15,236 nt of DNA from Eggerthellaceae bacterium UBA5906. Lineage in GTDB: Bacteria; Actinomycetota; Coriobacteriia; Coriobacteriales; Eggerthellaceae. The notes under the pieces are model-generated. The model was not told the DNA's origin. It saw only the letters and a list, made by a program, of their open reading frames with translations, and made no database searches. Shown one piece after another: positions 7,357 to 13,783 of this stretch (positions are counted from its first letter, which is position 1; each line of letters begins with the position of its first letter). Both the position numbers and the translations under genes were made by a program. The DNA is taken from positions 9,690 to 24,925 of the forward strand of contig DJEE01000149.1 of the NCBI GenBank assembly GCA_002431805.1. Reading direction: 5' to 3'.

Positions 7357-8286
7357 GTGAACCTTCAGTTTCTTCGTTATGTCATCGAAATCGCCGAAAC
7401 GGGGTCCATCACCGAAGCATCTCGCCGCCTGCACATTGCGCAGCCAAGCCTTTCCAACGCACTCAAAACCATTGAGCGCGAAGTCGGCTTTGACATTTTC
7501 AGCCGAAGCCACACGGGCATTGCGCTAACGAAGGAAGGCGTTGAGTTTCTTGGCTATGCGCGCGGCGCGGTGCGGCAAATGGATGCGCTTGAGAACCGAT
7601 TCGTGGCCAAACGCGACACGCGGCAGCGCTTTTGCATCTCAACGCAGCATTTCACGTTCACGGCAAACGCGTTCGTGGAGATGGCGCAAGCATACGGCGA
7701 AGACAGCTTTGAACTCATCCTTAACGAAACGCAAACGCGACAAATCCTCGAAGATGCTCGTAATCGCTTTTGCGACCTGGGAATACTCGCCTTACGCCAA
7801 GATAACGCCACACGGCTTTTGCATGTTGCCGACACCATGGGCCTTTGCTTTTGCGACCTGTTCACCGCCGCTCCGCATGTGTTTTTGCGCGCCGACCATC
7901 CGCTTGCCAACCGCGGGCCACTCACGCTTGACGACCTTGCGCCCTATCCTCGACTGAACTTTTTGCAAGGCTTATTCGAGTCACCCGACTACGCCGAAGA
8001 GCCGTTTTCCGACGCGCCAGCTGCCAAAATCATCCGCGTAAGCGACCGCGCCACCGTTGTGAATCTTATGCTCGGCCTAGACGGCTACACCGTCTCGAGC
8101 GGCATTTTCCCGCGCTACCTGCAAAACAACGCCATCATCGCCGTACCACTGGCCGAAGAAGAAACCTTGCGCATCGGATACGTCACCCCGAAAGGCTCAT
8201 CACTTTCGCCCTTAGCGCGCGCATACATCGATGCGCTTATGCACTACGACCCCAATGCGGCAAGCGCGGAAGCCCAAAACCAATAA
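7357..8286 (+). CDS. LysR family transcriptional regulator
   Basis: A 309-residue DNA-binding regulator. The GTG at 7357 is chosen because AGGAG (7343-7347) precedes it by 9 nt and the protein then begins MNLQFLRYVIEIAETGS, exactly where LysR proteins start. The ATG at 7333 would add eight residues, lacks a ribosome site and lies inside the operator. The winged helix-turn-helix covers about 1-60 (SITEASRRLHIAQPSLSNALKTIEREVG is the helix-turn-helix, 17-44). An effector-binding domain follows from about 90. It lies in tandem with, rather than divergent from, a LysE-type exporter, 165 nt upstream. The identical palindrome ahead of both genes points to autoregulation and control of the exporter. 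The inducer is unknown but is likely the exported amino acid or a related metabolite. Confidence 0.92.
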   Translation: MNLQFLRYVIEIAETGSITEASRRLHIAQPSLSNALKTIEREVGFDIFSRSHTGIALTKEGVEFLGYARGAVRQMDALENRFVAKRDTRQRFCISTQHFTFTANAFVEMAQAYGEDSFELILNETQTRQILEDARNRFCDLGILALRQDNATRLLHVADTMGLCFCDLFTAAPHVFLRADHPLANRGPLTLDDLAPYPRLNFLQGLFESPDYAEEPFSDAPAAKIIRVSDRATVVNLMLGLDGYTVSSGIFPRYLQNNAIIAVPLAEEETLRIGYVTPKGSSLSPLARAYIDALMHYDPNAASAEAQNQ

Positions 8287-8300
8287 GCAAACCCCCGATA

Positions 8301-8317
8301 CATAGTTTGAGACTATG
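8301..8317. promoter_or_regulatory. LysR-type operator, CATAG-N7-CTATG (site 2)
   Basis: CATAGTTTGAGACTATG, extending to a 7-bp perfect dyad ACATAGT-n5-ACTATGT at 8300-8318. It carries T-N11-A (T8303, A8315) and the same 5-bp arms and 7-bp spacer as the site at 7319. A candidate -10 (CATAAA, 8367-8372) would put +1 near 8379 and the site centre near -70, close to the usual LysR activation position. A weak terminator for the lysR gene is the alternative, but there is no T-run after it. Confidence 0.65.
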
Positions 8318-8451
8318 TTAATAGTAAGTTAACCGGTATTACCCACGGTCAAACGGTTCATGGCATCATAAATCACGCACCTCAACCCGCCTGAACGCGA
8401 GCGCGCCATCGCGCTGTGCCTTCACGCTAACCCGCCTACCCAAGGAGCATC

Positions 8452-9039
8452 ATGACCGCCCATGCCCTTTTCGGCTTTCTCACCTATGCTTTCGTGAACG
8501 CATTCACGCCTGGGCCTGGCAACATCCTTGCACTCAACACCGCAACCGTTTACGGTTGGAAAGGCGGAAAACCGCTGTTCATTGGTATATTCGCTGGTTA
8601 TTTTGCCGTGCAAACCATCTGCGGGCTGTTCGTGTTCGGCCTTGGAGAAATCCTGCCGAGCATCCTTGGCGTGCTGAAATACGTTGGGGCGGCGTACATT
8701 GTTTGGCTTGCCGTGCACATCGCCGCAAGCAAGCCGCAAGCAGACGGATCAAGCGAGACCGCTGCGTTTTCGCGCGGCTTCCTGCTGCAATTCGTGAACG
8801 TGAAAATCTACTTTTTCGGCATCACGGCGCTCACCGGGTTCATCACACCCTGGTCAAGCAACCTTGCACCGCTCATGGCCGCCGAATTCTTCATTGCGGG
8901 AATCGGTTGCATCGCCACGCTCACGTGGATTGGTTCCGGCGTGGCGCTGCAACGCGTCTACCAGGCGCATTACCGCCCCATCAACTTCGTTTTGGCCGCA
9001 ACGCTTATCGTTTGCGCCGCCAGCATGCTGCTTTCGTAA
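8452..9039 (+). CDS. LysE/RhtB family amino-acid exporter
   Basis: A 195-residue membrane protein of the LysE superfamily, which exports amino acids and related compounds by proton exchange. The family signature T-P-G-P-x-N is present at residues 19-24 (TPGPGN), after the first helix. About six hydrophobic segments are seen: roughly 6-22, 42-65, 69-92, 107-130, 141-165 and 176-194. NVKIYFFGITAL at 116-127 resembles the 'NPK' segment of the family with the Pro replaced by Val. ATG 8452 has AAGGAG (8442-8447) 4 nt ahead. The upstream LysR gene and the shared operator suggest induction by substrate accumulation. Substrate identity is not readable. No clear terminator follows; a repeat element begins 40 nt downstream. 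Confidence 0.9.
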   Translation: MTAHALFGFLTYAFVNAFTPGPGNILALNTATVYGWKGGKPLFIGIFAGYFAVQTICGLFVFGLGEILPSILGVLKYVGAAYIVWLAVHIAASKPQADGSSETAAFSRGFLLQFVNVKIYFFGITALTGFITPWSSNLAPLMAAEFFIAGIGCIATLTWIGSGVALQRVYQAHYRPINFVLAATLIVCAASMLLS

Positions 9040-9080
9040 AATTTCCCCGCTCGAATTCGCTCAATGCGCCAAAGCGTACG

Positions 9081-9275
9081 CGAAGTGCGTAGGCGTAAGC
9101 AGGATACCGGTATGTGTCATCTTCCCGGCAGCGCTTTTCCCTGATAACCAACACGTCAACCTTTGAGCCAGCCCGCACATGCACAACATCCTACGCACTT
9201 CGCGATACTTCCGTTGGCAGCCCCCTCAACTCGTACCGATTCGCGCATAAGCCTATGCACTCCACAATGTATCGA
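9081..9275. repeat. Composite intergenic repeat, copy B (two exact cores, one degenerate)
   Basis: The 13-mer CCTACGCACTTCG occurs inverted at 9081-9093 and direct at 9190-9202, with a degenerate copy CCTATGCACTCCA at 9252-9264. The first two are 109 bp apart (110 in copy A). CCCTGATAACCAA places its CTGAT at 9141, exactly 60 bp after the first core, as in copy A. After the second core, CGATACTTCC and 'GCCCCCTCA' match the corresponding parts of copy A. Outside these blocks the two copies have diverged, so the element appears old or under selection only at the blocks. It lies between the exporter gene and the GntR promoter. Confidence 0.8.
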
Positions 9276-9346
9276 GCCGCATGAGCCTCAAAGGCTCCTT
9301 AGATTCCCAGGTTCCGCATACAATCAAGCGAATATTTGCGCTGCTC

Positions 9347-9379
9347 TTGCCAACTGTGCATAGTGTATATATACTGTGC
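9347..9379 (+). promoter_or_regulatory. Promoter with overlapping palindrome, GntR-ABC operon
   Basis: TTGCCA (9347-9352), a 17-bp spacer and TATACT (9370-9375) form the best promoter in the window. An imperfect 22-bp dyad from 9358 to 9379 (GCATAGTGTAT paired with ATATACTGTGC) with a perfect core GTATATATAC (9365-9374) covers the -10. This is where a YtrA-type GntR repressor would block its own operon. The heptamer ACTGTGC is also repeated directly at 9353 and 9373. Confidence 0.7.
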
Positions 9380-9395
9380 TTACCGGTTATGCACA

Positions 9396-9448
9396 CGCTG
9401 CGCGCAGGGACGCTTGGGCGCAGCGAGGGTCAGGGCGCGTCTTGACCC
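9396..9448 (+). promoter_or_regulatory. Two hairpins in the 5' leader of the GntR-ABC operon
   Basis: Stem 1 is CGCTGCGC (9396-9403) with GCGCAGCG (9418-9425). Stem 2 is GGGTCA (9427-9432) with TGACCC (9443-9448). Both lie in the roughly 87-nt leader between the predicted +1 and the GTG at 9469. No T-run follows, so these are not terminators. They may stabilise the transcript or affect its translation. Confidence 0.4.
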
Positions 9449-9468
9449 GCAAGCCCACAGGAGCAAAC

Positions 9469-9855
9469 GTGGACATCATCCTATCCAATTCAAGTGACAA
9501 GCCCATCTACGAGCAAATATCGCAGCAGGTCAAAGCACAAATCTTGTCGGGAGCACTTGCCTGCGGGGAAAAGCTCCCCTCCATCCGCGCGTTGGCAAAC
9601 GGCTTGAACGTCAGCGTTATCACCACGAAGCGCGCGTACTCCGATTTGGAAACGGCAGGCTTTATTGAAACGGTGCAAGGCAAAGGCAGCTTCGTTGCTG
9701 CAGGCAATCGCGAGCTTTTGCGCGAGGAAAGCCTACGCCACATCGAAGCGCTCCTTGCGCAGGCCGCCGATGAGGCCGCGCGCCTCGGCGTAACACACGA
9801 AGAGTTACACAGTATGCTCGACCTGATGATCGACGAGTCACTAAACCAGAAATGA
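9469..9855 (+). CDS. GntR family regulator, YtrA subfamily
   Basis: A 128-residue repressor-type protein. GTG 9469 is chosen because AGGAG ends 5 nt upstream and the protein then begins MDIILSNSSDKPIYEQISQQV, the canonical YtrA start; the longer frame from 9376 begins within the operator. The winged helix-turn-helix occupies 10-77 (GEKLPSIRALANGLNVSVITTKRAYSDLETAGFIETVQGKGSFVA). The C-terminal part (85-128) is a short helical tail, as in the YtrA group, with no large effector domain. Its TGA overlaps the ATG of the ABC ATPase gene (ATGA), indicating translational coupling. YtrA-type regulators typically repress the ABC exporter operon they belong to and respond to cell-envelope-active compounds; the signal here is inferred, not visible. 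Confidence 0.93.
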   Translation: MDIILSNSSDKPIYEQISQQVKAQILSGALACGEKLPSIRALANGLNVSVITTKRAYSDLETAGFIETVQGKGSFVAAGNRELLREESLRHIEALLAQAADEAARLGVTHEELHSMLDLMIDESLNQK

Positions 9856-10871
9856 GCACCCTCATGGAAACCCTTTTCGAATTGCATGACGCAAGCCGCC
9901 GTCTCAGCAGCGCATTTGCACTCGACAGTGTATCGTTAAGCCTACAACCAGGCGAAATCCTAGGATTCGTAGGCGCAAACGGCGCAGGCAAAACCACCGT
10001 GATCCGCGCATTGCTAGGGCTTTTGCACCTTGACGGCGGCACGGTCAGCCTATTCGACACGCCATTCGGATCAAATGCGCCAACCACGATACAACGTCAA
10101 GTGCGCTCACGCATCGGCGTAGTGCTCGACACCTGCCCGTTCCCATCGGAAGTTACCGTTAAGCAAGCTGCTGCGTGCGTGGCGCCGGCGTTCAATCAGT
10201 GGAACAGCCGTGAATTTGCGAACCTGCTTGACGAGTTCGGCATCCCGCAGAAGGCGAAGGTGCGCGACCTGTCGCGCGGCATGGGGATGAAGCTGCAACT
10301 TGCGTGCGCGCTTGCGCATCACGCTGACTTGCTAATTCTTGACGAGGCGACCGCCGGGCTCGACCCCGTTGCCCGCGACCAGGTACTCGATCGCCTACGC
10401 GACTTTACTGCCGATGGCGCACGCGGCGTGCTGCTGTCCAGCCACATCACCAGCGATTTGGAGCGCATAGCCGACCGCGTGGCGGGCATCAACAACGGAC
10501 GCATCATGTTTAACGTGCCGCGCGAGAGCATCACCGACCAAGCAGGCATCGCACATTGCACCACTGAGCAGGTACAAGAGGTGCTAACGGTGCTCGCAAC
10601 GGCGGACGAAGCAGCATTCAAGGGCAGCCTCGCAGACGCAAATAACGGAACTGCGCATGAGGCGGACACCGGCAAGCTAACCGCCAACAGCGCCGATGCA
10701 GCTGAGATTTTCGGCATATCCACGCCCCGTGCCCGCCGCCGTGCATTCTGCACTGATGTGCTGGTACCCGACCGCTTCGCCTTCGCGCAAGCATTCCCCG
10801 AAATCCCCTGCGACCGCGTCACCATCGACGAGTACCTGCAGTTCGCCCTCGACGGCAAGCAAGCCCTGTAG
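9852..10871 (+). CDS. ABC transporter ATP-binding protein, YtrB/BcrA type
   Basis: A 339-residue ATPase for an ABC-2 exporter. Walker A GANGAGKTT is at 41-49, the signature LSRGMGMKLQLA at 140-151, Walker B LLILDEATAGLDP at 160-172, and the H-loop SSH at 196-198. The Q-loop position reads VVLDTCPFP, with Asp rather than Gln. This, together with the 'SRGM' signature, is usual in the YtrB-like branch paired with GntR regulators. Residues 220-339 are an extra C-terminal domain beyond the nucleotide-binding core, with a low-complexity stretch at about 255-285. The start overlaps the gntR stop; a second ATG lies at 9864. The permease follows 18 nt downstream. Likely exports a peptide antibiotic or membrane component, by inference from the family. 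Confidence 0.93.
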   Translation: MSTLMETLFELHDASRRLSSAFALDSVSLSLQPGEILGFVGANGAGKTTVIRALLGLLHLDGGTVSLFDTPFGSNAPTTIQRQVRSRIGVVLDTCPFPSEVTVKQAAACVAPAFNQWNSREFANLLDEFGIPQKAKVRDLSRGMGMKLQLACALAHHADLLILDEATAGLDPVARDQVLDRLRDFTADGARGVLLSSHITSDLERIADRVAGINNGRIMFNVPRESITDQAGIAHCTTEQVQEVLTVLATADEAAFKGSLADANNGTAHEADTGKLTANSADAAEIFGISTPRARRRAFCTDVLVPDRFAFAQAFPEIPCDRVTIDEYLQFALDGKQAL

Positions 10872-10889
10872 CTGCGGAAAGGACTCCTG

Positions 10890-11567
10890 ATGAAAGCCAT
10901 TTTGCAATCGGAATTCGCTTGCATTCGCACCTTTGCACCAGCAACTATCGCCCTGCTTCTGCTCGTATGCATCTTTTTGAGCTGGAGCACGACCTCGACG
11001 GAAGTCACGTGCTCGGTCTGCGCCATGATGCCCATGCTTTTGACCCTGAGCTGCGCAACGATTGATGAATCGAACGGCTGGGGCCGCTACCGCGCCGCGC
11101 TGCCGTATTCCCGCCGAGACATTATTGCAGGACGCTACCTTGCCGTGCTGCTGATGACCGCCGCAACCACGGTAGCGACAATCGCAATCGGCACGGCGCT
11201 CGACGCGCTTATCGGCCCCTTCATCGCCGATTTCAAGCACACAACGCTTCCGGATGCCGTGATATCGTGCACGCTCGCAACCGTGATCGGGCTGGTCGTC
11301 TGCGCAATCGTGCAGCCGTTCTTCGTGAAGTTCGGCAGCAGCAAAGGAATACGCTACGTCATGATTGTGTGTTTCCTGGGCACGTTCGCTATCGTCGGGT
11401 TCGTGCAAGGCCAGCTTGACGAACGCACGCTCATGCTGGTTGGGCAATGGCTCGATGCGAACCTACCGACGGCCCTCGCGGCAACCGCAACCGCAGCCCT
11501 TGCCTTGCTCGCCCTCAGCTACGCCATAAGCCTGCGCATCTACCAACGCAAGGACCTGAAAGCGTAG
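10890..11567 (+). CDS. ABC-2 type permease
   Basis: A 225-residue membrane protein with about six hydrophobic segments (13-31, 40-57, 83-107, 122-145, 154-174, 193-216). The loop DESNGWGRYRAALPYSRRDI at 59-78 is the hallmark of small ABC-2 permeases of the ABC2_membrane_5 type, which pair with YtrB-like ATPases. ATG 10890 follows AAAGGA by about 6 nt. It is the last gene of the GntR-ATPase-permease operon. No separate substrate-binding protein is encoded, consistent with an exporter. Confidence 0.9.
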   Translation: MKAILQSEFACIRTFAPATIALLLLVCIFLSWSTTSTEVTCSVCAMMPMLLTLSCATIDESNGWGRYRAALPYSRRDIIAGRYLAVLLMTAATTVATIAIGTALDALIGPFIADFKHTTLPDAVISCTLATVIGLVVCAIVQPFFVKFGSSKGIRYVMIVCFLGTFAIVGFVQGQLDERTLMLVGQWLDANLPTALAATATAALALLALSYAISLRIYQRKDLKA

Positions 11568-11602
11568 CAGAGCAGCAAACGAAGACCGAAGCGCGCGGCA
11601 AA

Positions 11603-11615
11603 CCTACGCACTTCG
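11603..11615 (+). repeat. Solitary copy of the CCTACGCACTTCG repeat core (copy C)
   Basis: An exact 13-mer followed by TGAGACTTC, which resembles the CGATGCTTC tail of the cores at 7142 and 9190. It lies 36 nt after the ABC permease gene. No partner core or CTGAT-CCAA block is nearby, so this is a single or decayed copy. Confidence 0.65.
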
Positions 11616-11662
11616 TGAGACTTCAGCGCACCAATGCCGCATACACCGTGGCCAGCAGCAAA

Positions 11663-11701
11663 ATGCGGCCATACGTGCAGATAACGCACATATGGCCGCA
11701 T
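11663..11701 (-). terminator. Strong hairpin between convergent operons, terminator for the minus-strand operon
   Basis: ATGCGGCCATA (11663-11673) pairs perfectly with TATGGCCGCAT (11691-11701). After one c/a mismatch the stem continues as GTGC/GCAC around an AGATAAC loop. Read on the minus strand the stem is followed by a short T-run (CATTTTGC), so it fits as terminator for the operon ending at 11755. It may also stop transcripts from the ABC operon on the plus strand, though no T-run follows in that direction. Confidence 0.7.
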
Positions 11702-11718
11702 CTCGAACGATGATCATA

Positions 11719-11733
11719 TATCGGTTACCGATA
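11719..11733. promoter_or_regulatory. Perfect dyad TATCGGT-T-ACCGATA
   Basis: A 15-bp palindrome with 7-bp arms and a single central base, between the hairpin at 11663 and the stop of the cupin gene. On the plus strand it is followed by GTTCTTT, so as RNA (6-bp stem, 3-nt loop) it could be a weak terminator. As DNA it looks like a dimer-binding site, oddly placed at a convergent junction. Confidence 0.4.
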
Positions 11734-11754
11734 GTTCTTTATCTCTACCAGCAC

Positions 11755-12507
11755 CTATAGTGCGTCATACACCTCATCGGTCACCGGTTCGCACCATTCG
11801 TTGGACGTATTCTCACCTGGGCAATCGAACGCCAGGTGGCTGAACCAGCTGTCGGCCTGCGCGCCATGCCAGTGCTTCACGTTGGCCGGAATCTCCACCA
11901 CATCGCCGGGAGCCAACGTACGCGCCGGTTTGCCCTCTTCCTGGTACCAGCCGCGGCCCTCAACGCAGATGAGCACCTGCCCGCCGCCCTTGTCGGCATG
12001 ATGGATGTGCCAGTTGTTACGGCAGCGCGGCTCGAACGTCACGTTGAAGATGGGCAAATACCCCTCGCCCGGCGCAACCACCGGATTGAGATAGGACTGC
12101 CCGATAAAGTACTGCGCAAAACCGTCGTTGGGCTTGCCCAGACCGAAGAAGCCGCCGTGCTGCTCGGGCGCATCCGCGTCCAGACCGTCGGCATACACTT
12201 CCTTGGCCATGTTAAATGCCGCCCACGCGTTCGGCCAACCGGCGTAGAACGCGATGTGCGTGAGGATTTCGGCCATCTCGGTTTGCGTGACGCCGTTTTT
12301 ACGCGCCGTGGTCAGGTGATACTTCAGCGAGCTGTCCACAATGCCCTTGCCGATGAGTGCGCTGATGGTGACAATGCTGCGCTCCTTCAGCCCCAGCTTA
12401 TCGGTGCGGTTCCACACCTCGCCGAACAGCACGTCGTCGTTAAGGTGCGCGAACTCGGGAGCGAACTCGCCCAACGCGTCATGCCCCGCCGTTTGCTTGA
12501 TAGCCAT
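11755..12507 (-). CDS. Carboxymuconolactone decarboxylase-like domain fused to a cupin
   Basis: A 250-residue two-domain cytoplasmic protein. ATG 12507 is preferred over the ATG at 12537 because a GAAAGGA ribosome site lies between them, shortly ahead of MAIKQTAG. Residues 10-110 form the CMD/AhpD-like helical domain (KERSIVTISALIGKG, then HLTTARKNGVTQTEMAEILTHIAFYAGWPNAW). It lacks the CxxC of AhpD peroxidases. Residues 150-230 are a cupin: H168-I-H170 for metal, G174-G175-Q177, PGDVVEIPANVKHWHG with H212/H214. The usual cupin Glu is replaced by Gln177. Such fusions commonly sit beside aldo/keto reductases and LysR genes and are thought to handle small reactive carbonyl or quinone-like compounds. 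The precise substrate is not known. It is the last gene of the operon. Confidence 0.9.
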   Translation of the reverse strand: MAIKQTAGHDALGEFAPEFAHLNDDVLFGEVWNRTDKLGLKERSIVTISALIGKGIVDSSLKYHLTTARKNGVTQTEMAEILTHIAFYAGWPNAWAAFNMAKEVYADGLDADAPEQHGGFFGLGKPNDGFAQYFIGQSYLNPVVAPGEGYLPIFNVTFEPRCRNNWHIHHADKGGGQVLICVEGRGWYQEEGKPARTLAPGDVVEIPANVKHWHGAQADSWFSHLAFDCPGENTSNEWCEPVTDEVYDAL

Positions 12508-12559
12508 ATCTGCTTCCTTTCGTAGAGTTTGCTCCAAAATCCAAGACGTTGTGCAGCGC

Positions 12560-13441
12560 CTACAGCTTGCCGCCGAACACGGGGAAGAAGCTGGAATCGC
12601 CGTAATCCTTGATGTGCTCGGCCGCTTTCAGCGCCTCCATGTCCGCATCGGAGATGACGAAATCGACATCGGCGTTGTTTGCCATATGCGCCGGATTGGC
12701 CGTTTTCGGCAGCGGCACCATGCCCAGCTGCACGCAATAGCGGATGCACAGCTGCGCCGGCGTAACCCCGTATTTCTGCGCCACCTTGGCAATAAGCTGA
12801 TTGCCCAGCGCCATGCCGTGCGCCACCGGTGAGTATGCCTCCACCAGAATGCCGTTTGCCTGACAGAACGCGATAAGCTCGGCAGGCGTGTTGCTGATAT
12901 GTGCCAACACCTGGTTGACCTGCGGCTTTACCGACGCGTTATCCATGATGTTGCGCAAATCGTGCTCGTTGAAGTTCGAAACGCCAATCACGCGCACCTT
13001 ACCGGCCGCCTGCGCTTCCTCAAGCGCGCGCCATGCGGCCAGGTTGCCTTGCTCGTGGCGATCGTCGGATTGGTTGACCTCCGCCCACGGCTGCGGGCTG
13101 TGGATAATCATCTGGTCCACGTAGTCCAAACCCAGCTTCGCTAGCGTCTCGTCAATGGAGGCTTTCGCGGACTCGTAATCCTTCAGCTCGGCTGCAATCT
13201 TGGACGCCACGAACAGCTGCTCGCGAGGCACGCCGCAGGTGCGCGCGCCTTCGCCAACGCCCGCTTCGTTGCCATATGCTTGCGCCGTGTCAACCATTCG
13301 GTAACCGATTTTCACCGCATCGCGCACCGCCTGCGCGGCCTCGACATCGTCCATCAGCCACGTGCCCAATCCAATTTTGGGAACCGCCGTGCCGCCTTCC
13401 ACGGCGAAACGTTCGCCAAGCGTTTTGAACTCCTGCGTCAT
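12560..13441 (-). CDS. Aldo/keto reductase
   Basis: A 293-residue NADPH-dependent oxidoreductase of the AKR superfamily, full length. The catalytic tetrad is intact: D51, Y56, K81, H114 (VDTAQAYGNEAGVGEG, then VASKI, then MIIHSPQPW). The GVSNF motif is present at about 154-158 and PLPKTANPAHMANN (about 244-257) forms the cofactor-binding end. The motif set is that of 2,5-diketo-D-gluconate-reductase-like AKRs, which reduce a broad range of aldehydes and ketones. ATG 13441 has AAGGAG 5 nt ahead and overlaps the stop of the upstream small gene (ATGA). The cupin gene follows after 52 nt. The operon is divergent from a LysR gene, its probable regulator. Confidence 0.95.
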   Translation of the reverse strand: MTQEFKTLGERFAVEGGTAVPKIGLGTWLMDDVEAAQAVRDAVKIGYRMVDTAQAYGNEAGVGEGARTCGVPREQLFVASKIAAELKDYESAKASIDETLAKLGLDYVDQMIIHSPQPWAEVNQSDDRHEQGNLAAWRALEEAQAAGKVRVIGVSNFNEHDLRNIMDNASVKPQVNQVLAHISNTPAELIAFCQANGILVEAYSPVAHGMALGNQLIAKVAQKYGVTPAQLCIRYCVQLGMVPLPKTANPAHMANNADVDFVISDADMEALKAAEHIKDYGDSSFFPVFGGKL

Positions 13442-13653
13442 GCTTGCTCCTTCTTGTTCGTTCTAATTTGGTAGATGAGGAAATCCAAGCTTTCGAGTTT
13501 GCGCTGATTAGCATGGATAGCATCAAGCAGCTGCCGGCGATACACCCGCAGGCTTGTCAAGCGCTGCTCATCAGTTTCAAGCTGGGCAAACGTCTCGGCA
13601 AACTGCGCGCTGCATCCCGCATCGTACAAATTCTGCCGTGTTCGCTCGTCCAT
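13438..13653 (-). CDS. Small helical protein of unknown function, first gene of the AKR operon
   Basis: A 71-residue protein, MDERTRQNLYDAGC... to ...IRTNKKEQA. It is charged, rich in Leu/Glu/Arg/Gln, and reads as two helices: about 14-26, then a long amphipathic helix at about 28-65 with heptad-like Leu/Ile spacing, so a coiled coil is likely. There are no membrane or catalytic motifs. It is taken as real because its TGA overlaps the AKR start (ATGA), it sits directly downstream of a good minus-strand promoter, and the frame upstream of it is in the LysR promoter region. The ATG at 13653 has only a weak ribosome site (GGCAGG, very close). I cannot name the family with certainty; a regulatory or adaptor role for the reductase is only a guess. 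Confidence 0.75.
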   Translation of the reverse strand: MDERTRQNLYDAGCSAQFAETFAQLETDEQRLTSLRVYRRQLLDAIHANQRKLESLDFLIYQIRTNKKEQA

Positions 13654-13690
13654 AGCCTGCCCATCTACCTTGTTTCTTTTACCGATACTC

Positions 13691-13719
13691 ACTGTAGGCT
13701 CGTGCGATTGCAATGTAAA
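13691..13719 (-). promoter_or_regulatory. Promoter of the AKR operon
   Basis: On the minus strand TTTACA (plus 13714-13719), a 17-bp spacer, and TACAGT (plus 13691-13696). Both hexamers match the sigma-70 type consensus in 4-5 positions. It lies about 40 nt ahead of the small gene start at 13653 and inside the shared region with the divergent LysR gene. Confidence 0.65.
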
Positions 13720-13724
13720 ATGTC

Positions 13725-13763
13725 TATGATGAACTTCTGGGTATTCGTATTCCGTATGATGAA
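13725..13763 (+). repeat. Direct repeat TATGATGAA in the LysR/AKR divergent region
   Basis: TATGATGAA occurs at 13725-13733 and 13755-13763, start to start 30 bp, about three helical turns. TATGAT resembles a -10 element in both places, so either could be the lysR promoter, or the pair may be tandem binding sites for a regulator. GTATTC is also repeated in tandem at 13741 and 13747. Confidence 0.4.
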
Positions 13764-13783
13764 AAGCCGGTGAAGGAGCGCTT

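Noticed and set aside
8300..8318. Terminator of the first LysR gene
   Set aside because: A 7-bp AT-rich stem without a T-run; the identical-arm site upstream of lysR makes an operator the better reading.
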